DNA of 64,000 nucleotides, taken from DASUNP01 sp035249305. Lineage in GTDB: Bacteria; Acidobacteriota; Blastocatellia; UBA7656. Where the stretch lies: assembly GCA_035249305.1 (NCBI GenBank), contig DATFGQ010000064.1, positions 1 to 64,000 on the forward strand. The letters run 5' to 3'. The position numbers and the translations under genes were made by a program. This document shows, piece after piece, positions 26,302 through 36,500 of the stretch. The notes under the pieces are model-generated. The model was not told where the DNA came from. It was given only the letters and a program-made list of their open reading frames with translations, and made no database searches. Position 1 is the first letter of the stretch, and every line of letters starts with the position of its first letter.

Positions 26302-26967
26302 TCACGTATCGATTTTAGTCAGCTTATTCGTCGCGTAGACGATCGAGAGCGCCGCCCCCGACAGCAGCAGCACGAGTACGAGCGCGTAGTCGTCGCGCCC
26401 CTGCTGGGTCGCGTCGTATATTGCTATGGCCGCCGTCTGAGTTCGGCCGGGGATGTTGCCGGCGACCATAAGAGTCGCGCCGAAATCTCCGAGCGCGCGC
26501 GCAAACGCGAGCATACCCGCGGCGATTACTCCGCGCGCGGCGAGCGGCAGAGTTACTCTCCAGAACACGCGCCACTCCGACTGGCCGAGCGTGCGCGCGG
26601 CGTCTTCAAGGTCAGTGTCGACGGCCGCGATTGCGGCGCGCGAGGTCTTCGCCATCAGAGGCAGCGCGCCTATCGTCGCCGCGACGACCGCCGCCTTCCA
26701 GGTGAAGACGAGCGGCTGTCCGGTCACAGACTCGATCGCGCGGCCGACAGGGCTTGCGCGCCCCAGCGCAACCAGCAAATAGTAACCGAGCACCGTCGGT
26801 GGCAGCACGAGCGGGAGAGTCACCACGGCGTCGAGGGCTTCACGCCCGAAGAATCGCTTGCGGGCCAGCAGCCAGCCCAGCGCCACGCCGATCACGACGA
26901 CGAGCGCGGTCGCTATGACCGCGACTCGCAGCGACAACGTCAGGGGGAACCAATCGATCTCGTTCAT
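26302..26967 (-). CDS. modB: Molybdate ABC transporter permease
   Basis: 221 residues from the ATG at 26967 (MNEIDWFPLTLSLRVAVIAT), the usual ModB length; the longer upstream frame crosses a palindrome and lacks membrane character. Five to six transmembrane helices are apparent (for example VVVIGVALGWLLA and LPLVLPPTVLGYYLLVAL), with the cytoplasmic EAA loop around EDAARTLGQSEWRVFWRVTLP that docks the ATPase. It forms the inner-membrane channel with ModC. No clear Shine-Dalgarno precedes the start. Confidence 0.88.
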   Translation of the reverse strand: MNEIDWFPLTLSLRVAVIATALVVVIGVALGWLLARKRFFGREALDAVVTLPLVLPPTVLGYYLLVALGRASPVGRAIESVTGQPLVFTWKAAVVAATIGALPLMAKTSRAAIAAVDTDLEDAARTLGQSEWRVFWRVTLPLAARGVIAAGMLAFARALGDFGATLMVAGNIPGRTQTAAIAIYDATQQGRDDYALVLVLLLSGAALSIVYATNKLTKIDT

Positions 26968-27000
26968 CGGGTGTTGAAGATAGCAGAGGGCGGGGCCATC

Positions 27001-27031
27001 TGAAATCTCAAATTTGAAATTTGAGATTTCA
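27001..27031. repeat. AT-rich heptad palindrome (AAATCTC/AAATTTG unit) with embedded promoter
   Basis: A 31-bp near-perfect palindrome built on 7-nt steps (GAAATCT CAAATTT GAAATTT GAGATTT). Its right half supplies TTGAAA (27014-27019), which with a 16-bp spacer and TATAAT at 27036-27041 forms a convincing promoter for malQ. Confidence 0.75.
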
Positions 27032-27041
27032 AAGGTATAAT
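27014..27041 (+). promoter_or_regulatory. malQ promoter overlapping the palindrome
   Basis: TTGAAA, 16-bp spacer, TATAAT. The predicted start near 27048 leaves a 27-nt leader containing the GGAG ribosome-binding site at 27063-27066. Confidence 0.65.
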
Positions 27042-27074
27042 CGCCTCGCCGCTTGTGGGGGTGGAGAATACAAA

Positions 27075-28625
27075 GTGCGCTTTCCAAGATCGAGTGGTAT
27101 CCTTCTGCATCCGACATCGCTGCCGAGCCGCTTCGGCATAGGGGACCTGGGGAACGGGGCCTACCGCTTCGTCGATTTCTTAGTGGGCAGCGCCCAGAGC
27201 CTCTGGCAAGTCCTTCCGCTCGGGCCGACAGGCTTCGGCGATTCGCCTTACCAATCATTCTCCGCTTTCGCGGGCAACCCCCTGCTCATAAGCCCGCAGC
27301 GGCTCGCCGACGAGGGCTACTTATCGGGGGATGATATAAAACGCATCCCGCGCTTCCCCGCCGAAACGGTCGATTACGGCCGCGTGATCGATTACAAGAA
27401 TGATCTTCTGCGGCTTGCGTTCGAGAGTTTTAAACGGACTACGGAGACGGGCCTGCGCGCCGACTTTCTCGCGTTCACTCAGCAGTCGGCGGCTTGGCTC
27501 GACGATTACGCGCTGTTTCGCGCTCTCAAAGACGAGCATGGCGGCGCGGCGTGGAACACCTGGGAGCGCGAGCTGGTCAAACGCGACCGCGGCGCGCTGG
27601 CCTCCGCCCGCGAGCGGCTGCGCGACGATATAGAGGCGCAAAAGTTTTACCAATTCCTCTTCTTCAAACAGTGGTCGGCGCTCAAATCATACTGCTCGGA
27701 ACAGAGAATAAAGATCGTAGGCGACATCCCAATCTTCGTCGCGTATGACTCGGCTGACGTGTGGGCGCACCCGGACATGTTCAAGCTGAATGACGCGGGC
27801 AACCCTACCGTAGTCGCGGGCGTCCCGCCCGATTATTTCAGCAAGACGGGCCAGCTCTGGGGCAACCCGATTTACGACTGGGCGCGCATGCGCGCAAACG
27901 GCTACCAGTGGTGGGTGGACCGATTGCGCGCCACGCTCGAAGTAGTCGACATAGTCCGCATAGACCATTTCCGAGGGTTCGCGGCCTGCTGGGAGATCCC
28001 GGCCGGCGACAATACCGCCGAGCGCGGGCGCTGGGTCGAGGTGCCCGGCAGAGAGATCTTCACAGTTCTCAAAGGCGCGTTCGGCCAGTTGCCGATCATC
28101 GCCGAAGACCTCGGCGTCATCACGCCCGACGTCGAAGCGCTGCGCGACGATTTCGGCTTCCCTGGCATGCGCATAGTTCAATTCGCTTTCCGCAGCCTTA
28201 CTAACACGGACCTGCCGCACAACTACGTCCCCAACACAGTCGTCTACACGGGCACGCACGACAACGACACGAGCGTCGGCTGGTTCAACAGCGAGGCGGG
28301 CGCGGGCTCGACCAGGGACGAGGCCCAGATAGAGCGCGAGCGCGAGTTCTGCTTGCAGTACCTCAACTCTGATGGCCGCGAGATCAATTGGGACTTCATA
28401 AGGTGCGCGATGGCTTCGGTCGGCGACACGGCTATCGTCCCTCTTCAAGACGTGCTTGGGCTCGATTCAAGCGCGAGGATGAATCTCCCGGCCAGCACCG
28501 AAGGCAACTGGCGGTGGCGATATCGACCAGAGGCGCTCACGAGCGGCGTCAAAGACAGGCTCAAGCAACTCACAGAGCTTTACGTGAGAGGCCGGACCCA
28601 GAACAAGACTGTCTCGCCCGAGTGA
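27075..28625 (+). CDS. malQ: 4-alpha-glucanotransferase (amylomaltase)
   Basis: 516 residues. GTG 27075 is chosen because family similarity starts at once (RSSGILLHPTSLPSRFGIGD) and GGAG lies 8 nt upstream; the longer ORF from 27021 begins upstream of the mapped promoter. GH77 motifs are present: DIVRIDHFRGF (nucleophile Asp), IAEDLGVITPDV (acid/base region) and GTHDNDT. It is cytosolic and disproportionates maltodextrins, fitting the alpha-glucan enzymes in the left arm. It converges on midA with 9 bp between stops. Confidence 0.95.
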   Translation: MRFPRSSGILLHPTSLPSRFGIGDLGNGAYRFVDFLVGSAQSLWQVLPLGPTGFGDSPYQSFSAFAGNPLLISPQRLADEGYLSGDDIKRIPRFPAETVDYGRVIDYKNDLLRLAFESFKRTTETGLRADFLAFTQQSAAWLDDYALFRALKDEHGGAAWNTWERELVKRDRGALASARERLRDDIEAQKFYQFLFFKQWSALKSYCSEQRIKIVGDIPIFVAYDSADVWAHPDMFKLNDAGNPTVVAGVPPDYFSKTGQLWGNPIYDWARMRANGYQWWVDRLRATLEVVDIVRIDHFRGFAACWEIPAGDNTAERGRWVEVPGREIFTVLKGAFGQLPIIAEDLGVITPDVEALRDDFGFPGMRIVQFAFRSLTNTDLPHNYVPNTVVYTGTHDNDTSVGWFNSEAGAGSTRDEAQIEREREFCLQYLNSDGREINWDFIRCAMASVGDTAIVPLQDVLGLDSSARMNLPASTEGNWRWRYRPEALTSGVKDRLKQLTELYVRGRTQNKTVSPE

Positions 28626-28634
28626 TAAGAGGGC

Positions 28635-29708
28635 TCACACCTTTCTCTGGACGAGCACGCGGAAGTTGTCGCTCACCCCGCCGGGGACGAAGAGGTTCTT
28701 TATCGCGAGGCGCTCTTTCAAATCCTCGATCGCGCCCGCGGCGCTCTCCATCGCCGCGATCCGCTCTATCAATCCGTTTCGCATCAAGAAAGATGTCTGT
28801 CGCTCGTAGCTCACAGTCTCTAGCCCGAAGTCGCGGCCGTATTCGATGAGCGCCGTGAAGTTCACGCTCGCCGTCATGTCCTGCTCGCCTATCCTCTCAA
28901 GCGGGGAGTCGATCAGCCTGTGCCGGTAGAAAGACCGCAACGTGCCTTCAATGCGGTCCGGCCCATACAGGTGCGCGGCCGTGTCTCCGTAATCGATCGT
29001 CACAAGATACCCGCTTTTGAGCGACGCCGACACGCCTTTGAGCCAGTCGATCGCATCGAGGTTGATCTCTATGACTTGGCCTTCTGAAAACGAGACCTTC
29101 ATTCGCTCGACGTAACGCGAGAGCTCCGTCGTCGAAGGCTCGCCCCAGACCAGCGACAGGTGACCGTTTTCAGGGTTAATGGTGACGTACGACTCTTCGA
29201 GACGGCCTTGCCGGAAGCGCGCGCGGTGAACGGGCAATGCGTCGATAAGCTCGTTCGAATAGATCAGTCGCGCGTCGCGCTCGATCTCAGCAAGCTCTCG
29301 CCAGGTGACGCGGCGGTTGAAATCTTTCAGCCTCGCGTTTTGAAGCTCGCGCATGGCGGGGCTGGTCTCCGCGATCACGTAGCTGAGCCGGTCGTAGACT
29401 TCCGCCCGCTCGTCACGAATCGTCGAGAGCAGGTCAGAGGCGAGCCGGCCCGTCCCCGCGCCCACCTCGACAATCGTTTTTTCGTCGTACTGACCGAGCA
29501 GGTCGGCAAAGACATGAGCCAGCACCGCGCCGAAGGCCGCGTGGACGTTGCTCGACGTGTAGTAATCTCCCGCGGGGCCTATCTTCAACCGCTCGGTGTT
29601 GTAGTAACCGAGCTCCGCGTCGTAAAGCGCCGCCTGCATGAAGTCTCGAAAGGTCAGAGGGCCTTCGACGTTTATGCGGGCTGCGATCTTCTTTTCAAGC
29701 TCGGTCAT
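28635..29708 (-). CDS. midA: SAM-dependent methyltransferase, MidA/NDUFAF7 family
   Basis: 357 residues. The N-terminal FRDFMQAALYDAELGYYN and the Rossmann motif IVEVGAGTGRLASDLL (about 80-95) are typical of COG1565/DUF185 (MidA). In mitochondria the homologue NDUFAF7 dimethylates an arginine of the complex I 49-kDa subunit and is needed for assembly. Here the gene lies directly after nuoA-nuoB, which supports a bacterial complex I maturation role (inference). A terminator with eight U ends 4 nt before its ATG and no Shine-Dalgarno is visible, so expression may depend on read-through or an unusual start. Confidence 0.85.
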   Translation of the reverse strand: MTELEKKIAARINVEGPLTFRDFMQAALYDAELGYYNTERLKIGPAGDYYTSSNVHAAFGAVLAHVFADLLGQYDEKTIVEVGAGTGRLASDLLSTIRDERAEVYDRLSYVIAETSPAMRELQNARLKDFNRRVTWRELAEIERDARLIYSNELIDALPVHRARFRQGRLEESYVTINPENGHLSLVWGEPSTTELSRYVERMKVSFSEGQVIEINLDAIDWLKGVSASLKSGYLVTIDYGDTAAHLYGPDRIEGTLRSFYRHRLIDSPLERIGEQDMTASVNFTALIEYGRDFGLETVSYERQTSFLMRNGLIERIAAMESAAGAIEDLKERLAIKNLFVPGGVSDNFRVLVQRKV

Positions 29709-29712
29709 CGTT

Positions 29713-29752
29713 AAAAAAAAGAGAAGCGCAAGGACTCTATTCCCTGCGCCTC
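29713..29752 (-). terminator. Rho-independent terminator between nuoB and midA
   Basis: On the minus strand GCGCAGG pairs with CCTTGCGC (one bulge) across a 9-nt loop, followed by TTCTCTTTTTTTT. It is 28 nt after the nuoB stop and 4 nt before the midA start codon. Confidence 0.75.
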
Positions 29753-29780
29753 AGTCTTCGGTCGTGTGTGATTGAAAAAG

Positions 29781-30338
<558 letters not shown>

Positions 30339-30348
30339 AAAACTCCTC

Positions 30349-30762
30349 TCAGGCCCATTCGAGCGCGCCCTTGCGCCAGGCGTAATAATAGCCGACCACG
30401 AGAATCCCTATGAATATGAGCATCTCTATGAGGCCGAACAGCGCGAGCTGGTCGTAGATGACTGCCCATGGGAAGAGGAAGACAACTTCCACATCGAATA
30501 TCAGGAACAACATCGCGACGATGTAAAACCGCACGGAGAACCGCTCGCGCGCATCGCCGATGGGGTCGACGCCGCACTCGTAGGGCATCAGCTTTTCGCG
30601 CTCGAACACGCGCCGGTGGAGCAGGCGCGAAAGCCCCAGCAGTACGACCGGCAGCAGCACGGCTATCAGGAAGAATATTATTATAGGGATGTAGCCGTAG
30701 ATCGGGGGCGTGCGCGCCGCCTGCGATTGTGTCTGAAGCAAGATCGCCAGATAGTCCGTCAT
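30349..30762 (-). CDS. nuoA: NADH-quinone oxidoreductase subunit A
   Basis: 137 residues with three transmembrane helices (about 21-45, 82-102, 108-128) and the family signature MPYECGVDP ... RFSVRFYIVAMLFLIFDVE. The Cys-containing loop and the buried Glu/Asp of helix 2 belong to the quinone-chamber entry of complex I. It is the first gene of nuoA-nuoB, with a good promoter at 30809-30838 and an AGGTGA Shine-Dalgarno. Confidence 0.95.
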   Translation of the reverse strand: MTDYLAILLQTQSQAARTPPIYGYIPIIIFFLIAVLLPVVLLGLSRLLHRRVFEREKLMPYECGVDPIGDARERFSVRFYIVAMLFLIFDVEVVFLFPWAVIYDQLALFGLIEMLIFIGILVVGYYYAWRKGALEWA

Positions 30763-30808
30763 CGTTCACCTGTAGCGGATAGGGATTTGTCACTCCAGCT
30801 TCAGGTGC

Positions 30809-30838
30809 ATCTTAGTTACCGAATCGCGGCCTTGTCAA
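30809..30838 (-). promoter_or_regulatory. nuoAB promoter
   Basis: TTGACA (30833-30838), 18-bp spacer and TAAGAT (30809-30814) on the minus strand, about 40 nt upstream of the nuoA start. Confidence 0.65.
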
Positions 30839-30897
30839 GCGACGGCCAGAGGCCGGTTTTCTGGTTTCCATGGCCGATGAAGCGCTTCGCGCGCGGC

Positions 30898-30965
30898 GGT
30901 TTCTGGTTCATAGTTCCTGCCGATTCAACATTAACCAGAAACTAAAAACTAGAAACTAGAAACCA
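30898..30965. repeat. Heptad palindrome (GAAACTA unit)
   Basis: Four consecutive 7-nt units GAAACTA, AAAACTA, GAAACTA, GAAACCA (30938-30965) face GGTTTCTGGTT at 30898-30908, with a related GGTTTTCTGGTTTCC at 30855-30869. It lies between the divergent nuoAB and cold-shock promoters. Confidence 0.7.
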
Positions 30966-30973
30966 AAATGTTG

Positions 30974-31002
30974 TTGACAGTCCGCCGCTCAATGTGTAGG
31001 AT
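30974..31002 (+). promoter_or_regulatory. Cold-shock gene promoter
   Basis: TTGACA (30974-30979), 17-bp spacer, TAGGAT (30997-31002). The predicted start near 31009 gives a leader of about 140 nt, the long type expected for csp mRNAs whose structure controls translation. Confidence 0.75.
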
Positions 31003-31130
31003 GAGCGAGTTTTGTTCTAGCAGTAGTGCGAGGAGGACTGAAGTAGAAGTTAAGGTTTTGCGCGTTTGTAAGTTTGACCGCGAACGCTCTTTGCTTTGGC
31101 TCTGATCATCCACTACGCGATTCACTACAG

Positions 31131-31154
31131 ATGAAAAGGAGAAGAAAGCATTGA
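31131..31154 (+). CDS. Seven-codon leader ORF overlapping the cold-shock start
   Basis: ATG AAA AGG AGA AGA AAG CAT TGA encodes MKRRRKH. Its stop overlaps the TTG start of the cold-shock gene (TTGA), and its codons contain the AAAAGGAG ribosome-binding site of that gene. It may be fortuitous; no upstream Shine-Dalgarno of its own was found. Confidence 0.2.
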   Translation: MKRRRKH

Positions 31155-31354
31155 GAGAAACAGGAACTGTGAAGTGGTTTAACGCTACGAAGGGCTACGG
31201 GTTCATAACCCGCGCCGGCGGCGACGATGTTTTCGTGCATTACTCGGCCATCCAATCCGATGGCTACAAGACGCTGAACGAGGGTCAGCAAGTCGAGTTC
31301 ACGATCACCCAGGGGCCGAAAGGCCTGGCCGCGAGCAACGTAACTGCTGGATAG
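31151..31354 (+). CDS. Cold-shock domain protein
   Basis: 67 residues, a complete single OB-fold cold-shock domain with RNP1 (KGYGFITR) and RNP2 (DVFVHYSAI) motifs. Such proteins bind single-stranded RNA and act as RNA chaperones. The start is TTG at 31151, with AAAAGGAG 11 nt upstream; no other start would keep the GTVKWFNATKGYG opening. It has a long leader and an 11-bp hairpin after the stop, and is probably monocistronic. It belongs to the CspA family, but the paralogue cannot be assigned. Confidence 0.93.
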   Translation: MRETGTVKWFNATKGYGFITRAGGDDVFVHYSAIQSDGYKTLNEGQQVEFTITQGPKGLAASNVTAG

Positions 31355-31368
31355 CTTGATAAACTTTA

Positions 31369-31402
31369 GAAGGCGGGGCATATAAGCGTTGGCCCCGCCT
31401 TC
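31369..31402 (+). terminator. Hairpin after the cold-shock gene
   Basis: GAAGGCGGGGC pairs perfectly with GCCCCGCCTTC (11 bp, 12-nt loop) 14 nt after the stop. A U-tract is lacking (AATCTCG follows), so termination efficiency is uncertain. Confidence 0.55.
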
Positions 31403-31555
31403 AATCTCGCAACACTCCCCACCTAACCGATCAATTACCTCCCAAAACCGAGAGCGTTATGAAAACAGGGCGAGTTTCCCTGCCCTCTTATGTGTGATAG
31501 ACTTTAACCGTATTGAGTGATGAATACAGCGAAAATGAAAGGGGGGAACAGGGGT

Positions 31556-31981
31556 ATGGCCGACAAAGATAAAGAGAGATTTATAGACGCGGGCACGGCG
31601 GAAAGCGAGCAGTACGAGCCGGACGAAGAGGTGCTCGAAGAGTTCGCCGAGGCGCAGCGGCTGGGGTCAGGCGCCGATCAGCTCAGGCGCGAGCTGCGCG
31701 AGCACCATTCGCGCACGCCGGACCTGTCGGCGGGCGACCTTGACGCCGACTGGGGCCGCGCAGACATCGGCGAAGAGACCGTCGGCGGCTCTAGCCCCAC
31801 CCCCGATCAGGACATAGTCGAAGAGCTGGGCGAGGCCGTAGGGCTTACGTACGAAGACAACGAGCCGCTTCACACGACCGAAAAGGTCGAAGAGCGCGAC
31901 CGCAGGCGTTGGGAGCTCGACCCCGCATCGAGCGAAGATTATAACGACCGCGTCAACCGCGAAGGCGAAGAGTTGCCGTAA
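31556..31981 (+). CDS. DUF6335-like acidic hypothetical protein
   Basis: About 141 residues from ATG 31556 (MADKDKERFIDAG); an upstream start at 31517/31520 is possible. The core LSAGDLDADWGRADIGEETV followed by TPDQDIVEELGEAVGL and RWELDPASSEDY matches, from memory, the DUF6335 family of cyanobacteria and other bacteria. The protein is strongly acidic, has no membrane segment or cysteine, and is probably cytosolic and partly disordered. Function is unknown. Its stop is 2 bp from a perfect 24-bp-armed palindrome. Confidence 0.6.
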   Translation: MADKDKERFIDAGTAESEQYEPDEEVLEEFAEAQRLGSGADQLRRELREHHSRTPDLSAGDLDADWGRADIGEETVGGSSPTPDQDIVEELGEAVGLTYEDNEPLHTTEKVEERDRRRWELDPASSEDYNDRVNREGEELP

Positions 31982-31983
31982 AG

Positions 31984-32039
31984 AGTAAACCGTGACGAGT
32001 GACAAGATAAGAATTTCTTGTCACTCGTCACGGTTTACT
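31984..32039. repeat. Perfect 24-bp-armed palindrome (GTGACGA/GTGACAA heptads)
   Basis: The left arm starts AGTAAACCGTGACGAGTGAC and is matched exactly by the right arm ending in GTCACTCGTCACGGTTTACT, with an 8-nt loop TAAGAATT. Inside are 7-nt steps GTGACGA, GTGACAA. It follows the stop of the DUF6335-like gene directly; its right arm donates TTTACT as a likely -35 for the next gene. Confidence 0.85.
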
Positions 32040-32061
32040 GTTCACGTTCTTCTGATATAAT
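32034..32061 (+). promoter_or_regulatory. Promoter overlapping the palindrome
   Basis: TTTACT (32034-32039), 16-bp spacer and a perfect TATAAT (32056-32061), 45 nt upstream of the ATG at 32106. Confidence 0.6.
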
Positions 32062-32105
32062 CCGCGCGAACCAGCAAAACTTCAGACAGGCGGAGGCCTA
32101 AGAAA

Positions 32106-32963
32106 ATGCGTAAGCTTTCATTGTCAGCTCTACTCTTTCTCGCGCTTGCGGCCGGCCCGGCGCGCGCCGACACCATACACCTAAAGAACGGCAGCGTGTT
32201 GAAAGGAAAGGTCGCGAGCTTTGCAAGCGACCAGTTCGTCGTCATGCTCGACACGGGCTCCGGCCGCTACATGAGCAAGGCCATGATCTACATCGGGGAT
32301 GTCGAGCGAATAGAGTTTGACTCCGCCCCAGGCCAGGCCGACTCTGGCGCGGCCCGAGACTCTGCGCCGCCCCCCGTGACTCGGCCGAGCGAGCCCGCCC
32401 AGCGCGACGCGGCGCGAGACACGCCCGCTCGCGATACGCAGCCGCGCAACACGGGTCCCGTAGACACTCAGCCCGCTTCAAGCCGCGAGCCCGAGACGAC
32501 GCAGCCCGACCGGCCGGCCGCTTCGCCCCCCACCGTGGAGGCTTCCGACACTAACCCGCCGCCGCGCAAGATGACCGGGCCAGTCAGGACTATGGTCATA
32601 GACCTTCCCGGCAAACGCGAGGTCGGTCAAGACTGGGTCAGCTCTCAGGTCCTGCTGACCGTGGGCGATCAGGTGCGCATCACCGCGACCGGCACGATAA
32701 CACTCGACAAGGTGGCCAAGCGCACTTCGGGGCCTGAAGGCATAGATCAGCCCGACCCGGCGAAACTGATGCAGGATTACCCTACGGGCGCGCTGATAGG
32801 AGTCATAGGGTCGGAAGATAACGATTTCATAGTGGTCGGAAGATCGGTCGAGTTCACCGCGACAAAGCGGGGCTTGCTATTCCTCGCCGTTAACGAGGGC
32901 ACGCTGTCGGACAATTCCGGCTCGTACAAAATCACCATCGAAGTGAGCCGCAAGCCGAACTGA
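32106..32963 (+). CDS. Exported protein with LecA/PA-IL-like C-terminal domain
   Basis: 285 residues with a signal peptide (MRKLSLSALLFLALAAGPARA, then DTIHLKNG). The N-terminal 50 mature residues (IHLKNGSVLKGKVASFASDQ) form a small beta domain common in acidobacterial exported proteins. A Pro/Thr/Arg-rich linker (about 75-155) joins it to a C-terminal beta-sandwich (WVSSQVLLTVGDQVRITATG ... TGALIGVIG ... LFLAVNEGTLSDNSGSYKI) typical of galactose-binding LecA-like domains. A sugar-binding or envelope role is possible. The Shine-Dalgarno GGCGGAGG is 10 nt upstream. Confidence 0.65.
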   Translation: MRKLSLSALLFLALAAGPARADTIHLKNGSVLKGKVASFASDQFVVMLDTGSGRYMSKAMIYIGDVERIEFDSAPGQADSGAARDSAPPPVTRPSEPAQRDAARDTPARDTQPRNTGPVDTQPASSREPETTQPDRPAASPPTVEASDTNPPPRKMTGPVRTMVIDLPGKREVGQDWVSSQVLLTVGDQVRITATGTITLDKVAKRTSGPEGIDQPDPAKLMQDYPTGALIGVIGSEDNDFIVVGRSVEFTATKRGLLFLAVNEGTLSDNSGSYKITIEVSRKPN

Positions 32964-33502
32964 TCCTGGGTCAGGGGCCGTGGCGTCTGAGGGCTCAAAT
33001 TTGAGCTCTTAAATCGTCTTTTTCACGCCCGGCCCGGCCCGCTTATTTACACGTATTTTCCTTGACTTGCTCACCCCGTTGAAGTAGCCTTTCCCTTACC
33101 TGCAAGCTGGTTTCAATTCTTTCTAACACGGAGAGCGATCTGGCCGAGCAAGTTACCACATCGTCGCTTGCGTTGCGCTAAAGCCGTGTTACTTCCATTG
33201 AGACCCAGCTTCGGAGCGGGTTGCTCATTTTCAGGTTGTTAAACGTTTGCTCACAACCGTCCGGGTAATAGAAACGCTTGGAGTTCTTCGAGACCGACGC
33301 GACGCCGCCCGGCGGCAGGAATTCAAGGTTGGAGGCGAGAAGAGAAGTACGCTGCTTTCGCCCGCGCTTAGCTTCACGTCTCTCTTCATCAACCGGAATG
33401 AGACTATCAGGCGATTAAGCTCAACATTCGGGATGCGCTCGACTCGACAAGGCCGGGCGACTGGAAATTGTGACACTACTTTTCATCAAGAGAGGCAGAA
33501 AC
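32964..33502. other. 539-bp intergenic region upstream of the second Oar-like receptor
   Basis: No convincing gene. It holds a 14-bp palindrome GCTCAAATTTGAGC (32993-33006), a weak promoter candidate TTGACT, 17 bp, TAGCCT (33062-33090), and an inverted pair TAACACGG/CCGTGTTA (33124-33131 with 33184-33191) that could form a leader hairpin. The long apparent leader of the receptor gene (about 400 nt) is notable. Confidence 0.4.
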
Positions 33503-36500
33503 ATGTCAAAAAACACCCCATATAAAACGCTATGCGCGTTGCTGCTTGCCTTCTGCATGCTCGCGAGCGCCGCTCTGCCCGCGATGGCGCAGTCGCAGGC
33601 CACCGCAGGCGAGATCGCAGGAGCCGTTACAGACAGCGCCGGCGCTGCCGTCGCCGACGCGACGGTGAAAGCCACCAACTTGCAGACGGGGCTGGAGCGG
33701 ACGGCAACCACAAACGACGATGGTCTGTACAAGATCATCCTGCTGCCGCCCGGCAAGTATAACGTCTCGGCGGAGGCGAGCGGTTTTACGGCCACCACCG
33801 TCAACGACGTTGAGGTCGTCGTCGGCCGCACGGTCGACGTCAACATCACCATCGGCGCCAGCGGCGTGCAGGAGATCGTCACCGTCACGGCAGGGGCCAT
33901 ACAGGTCCAGACCACGCGCTCCGAGCCTGACGCGGTGGTCAACGAGCGCGCGATCGAAAACCTCCCGATCAACGGCCGCCGCTTCCAGGACTTCGTGACC
34001 CTCACGCCGACCGCGCAGGTCGACCCGCGTCGCGGACAGATCTCTATCGCCGGCCAGCGCGGCATCAACTCGAACATCAACGTCGACGGAGTAGATTACA
34101 ACCAGCCATTCTTCGGCGGCATACGCGGCGGCGAGCGGTCGAACACGGCCTTCACGATCCCGCAAGAGTCGATCAAAGAGTTCCAGGTCGTCGCCACGGG
34201 GTATTCGGCCGAGTTCGGACGGTCTACGGGCGGGTTGGTCAACGCCGTGACCAAGTCGGGCACCAACGAGTACCACGGCTCGGCCTTCTACCTGCACAGG
34301 CCGAAAGAGGCCACCAAGAACACGACCTTCTTCGACGCGCTCGAATTGAATCTCAACGACACGAGAAGGAGCCGCAATCTGACCGAGATCGAAGTCACGC
34401 CCGCGCCGACGCAGAAACAGTTCGGCGGGTCGTTCGGCGGCCCCGTCAGGAAGGACAAGATGTTCTTCTTCGTCGCCTACGAGCAGCAGGAGTTTGACAA
34501 CGAGCGGCAGGTCTTCTTCGACAGCCTCGCGGGGCTCGTCCCGACGGCGGCCACGCAGGAGGCTTTCGATTTTTACATAAGCCAGCAGACGCCGTTCATC
34601 CAGACTAACGACGCGAAGGCGCTTTTGGGGCGCATAGACTACGAGATCAACAGCAACCACCGCTTCAACGTCCGCTACAGCTACAGCACGAACAAGGCGC
34701 TGAACGCCAACGCGACCGGCAACGCGCTGCTGCCGACTACCGTCAGCGCCCTGTCGAACAACGGCACGGAGCGAGACGAGACCAACACGGTCGTGGGCCA
34801 GTTCATCAGCTTCCTCTCGCCGACCCTGGTCAACGAGTTCCGCGGTCAGTATTCACGCGAAGAGCGCCCGCGCGACGCCAACGCGAAGCAGCCGCTCGTG
34901 ACCAACTCCATAGGAAACTTCGGCACCGTTTCGTTCCTGGGCGAGAACAACCAGTACGACTGGCGCGTGCAGGCCGCCAACGCTATGACGTGGACCAAGG
35001 GGAGCCACACCGCGAAGTTCGGCATAGAATACAACCACGTCTTCGCAGACCAGACGTTCGGGTTCGACCAGTTCGGCACCTTCAGCATATCGGGCACGAA
35101 CACGGCGACGCTGCTCGACACGCTCGCGCCCGGCGGCACGATCGCCAACCGCTTCGACGCCACCACGGTTACTTACCGGAGGCAGATCGGCAACCTCCAA
35201 GCCTCGCTCGACACGGACGAGCTTGCCTTCTTCGCGCAGGACTCGTGGCGGATACGGCCGAACCTGACGATCAATTACGGCCTCAGGTGGGAGGGGCAGT
35301 TCAACCCCGCGCCGGAAGCCAACAACGAGTTCCTCGTCAACGCCGTGAGAGACTTCCCGTTCCCGTCGGGCCACGACGCGGACCCGACGCAGATTCCCGA
35401 CGACCTCGACCAGTTCGGGCCGCGCTTCGGATTCGCCTACGACCCGACCAACGACGGCAAGACTGTCATCCGCGGCTATTCGGGAGTCTACTATGCCCGG
35501 ACGCCTATGCTGTTGTTCGCCGACGCGATAAACAACTTCCGCGACCCGGCAGGCAACCTTACGGTGACGCTGCCTTTCACGGTCCCGGCGAGCAATCCGA
35601 ATAACACGATCTACGAGCAGTTCCTGTTGATCGGCATAAACCTCAACAACTTCTCGCTCGACAACCTGCCGGTAGTCACGCCGGAACAACTCAATCAGAT
35701 CGCCGAGCGTCTTGGCCTGAGCGTCAACCCGTTCTTCGGCGCGGGTCCGACCTTTGTGGCGACGGATTTCAACAACCCGAAATCCTACCAGGCGGGCATA
35801 GGCGTCGAGCGTGAGATCAACCGCAGCCTGACCGTGGGCGCGGACTTCGCTTACGTCAAAGGCGTGCACCTCCAGCGCAATCGCGATTACAACGTCCCGC
35901 TCCCGCGACTGCGTGCTGACGACCCGGCGCAGCGCCCGTTCTTCGGCCTCAGAAGCGGCACGCCGCGTCCGCAGCCGAATCTAGGCCAGGTGCAGGCCCG
36001 CGAGTCGACAGGCAAATCGCTCTACCGCGCGCTGACGCTTCGCACGAAGTTCCAGCGCTCGTGGGGACAGTTCAACGCCTTCTACACGCTCTCGAGGAAT
36101 CTGTCGGATGACGATAACGAGCGCGACGCGGGCGGCGTGCTGTACGACAATCCTTTCGACATAAGCAGAGAGTACGGGCTTTCAAACCTCGACCGCAAGC
36201 ACCAGTTCACGGCCAGCCCCGTGGTCTTCCTTCCGGGCGCGATAGACATTTCGAGCGCGATAAGGTTCCGCTCGGGTCGCCCGATTGACGCGAGCTCTGG
36301 CCTCGGCGACGCGAACGAGGACCGCAGCTCAGGCCCCGACCGCCCATTCCTCGGGCCGGGCGTGCCGTTCGAGCGTAACTCGTTCCGCAACCGCGCGCTC
36401 TATGATTGGGACCTCCGCGTTCAGAAGCGGTTCAACCTGCCCGGCGAGAACGCGCGGCTGCTTATCTCCGTCGAGATATTCAACGTGCTGAACCTCGACA

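Noticed and set aside
26302..27258. Longer start for modB
   Set aside because: The extra residues cross a palindrome and the opposite malQ promoter and are not membrane-like; ATG 26967 gives a standard ModB.
33247..33525. 92-residue plus-strand frame upstream of the second receptor
   Set aside because: Overlaps the receptor start in another frame, has no Shine-Dalgarno and no family resemblance; the region is better read as a leader.
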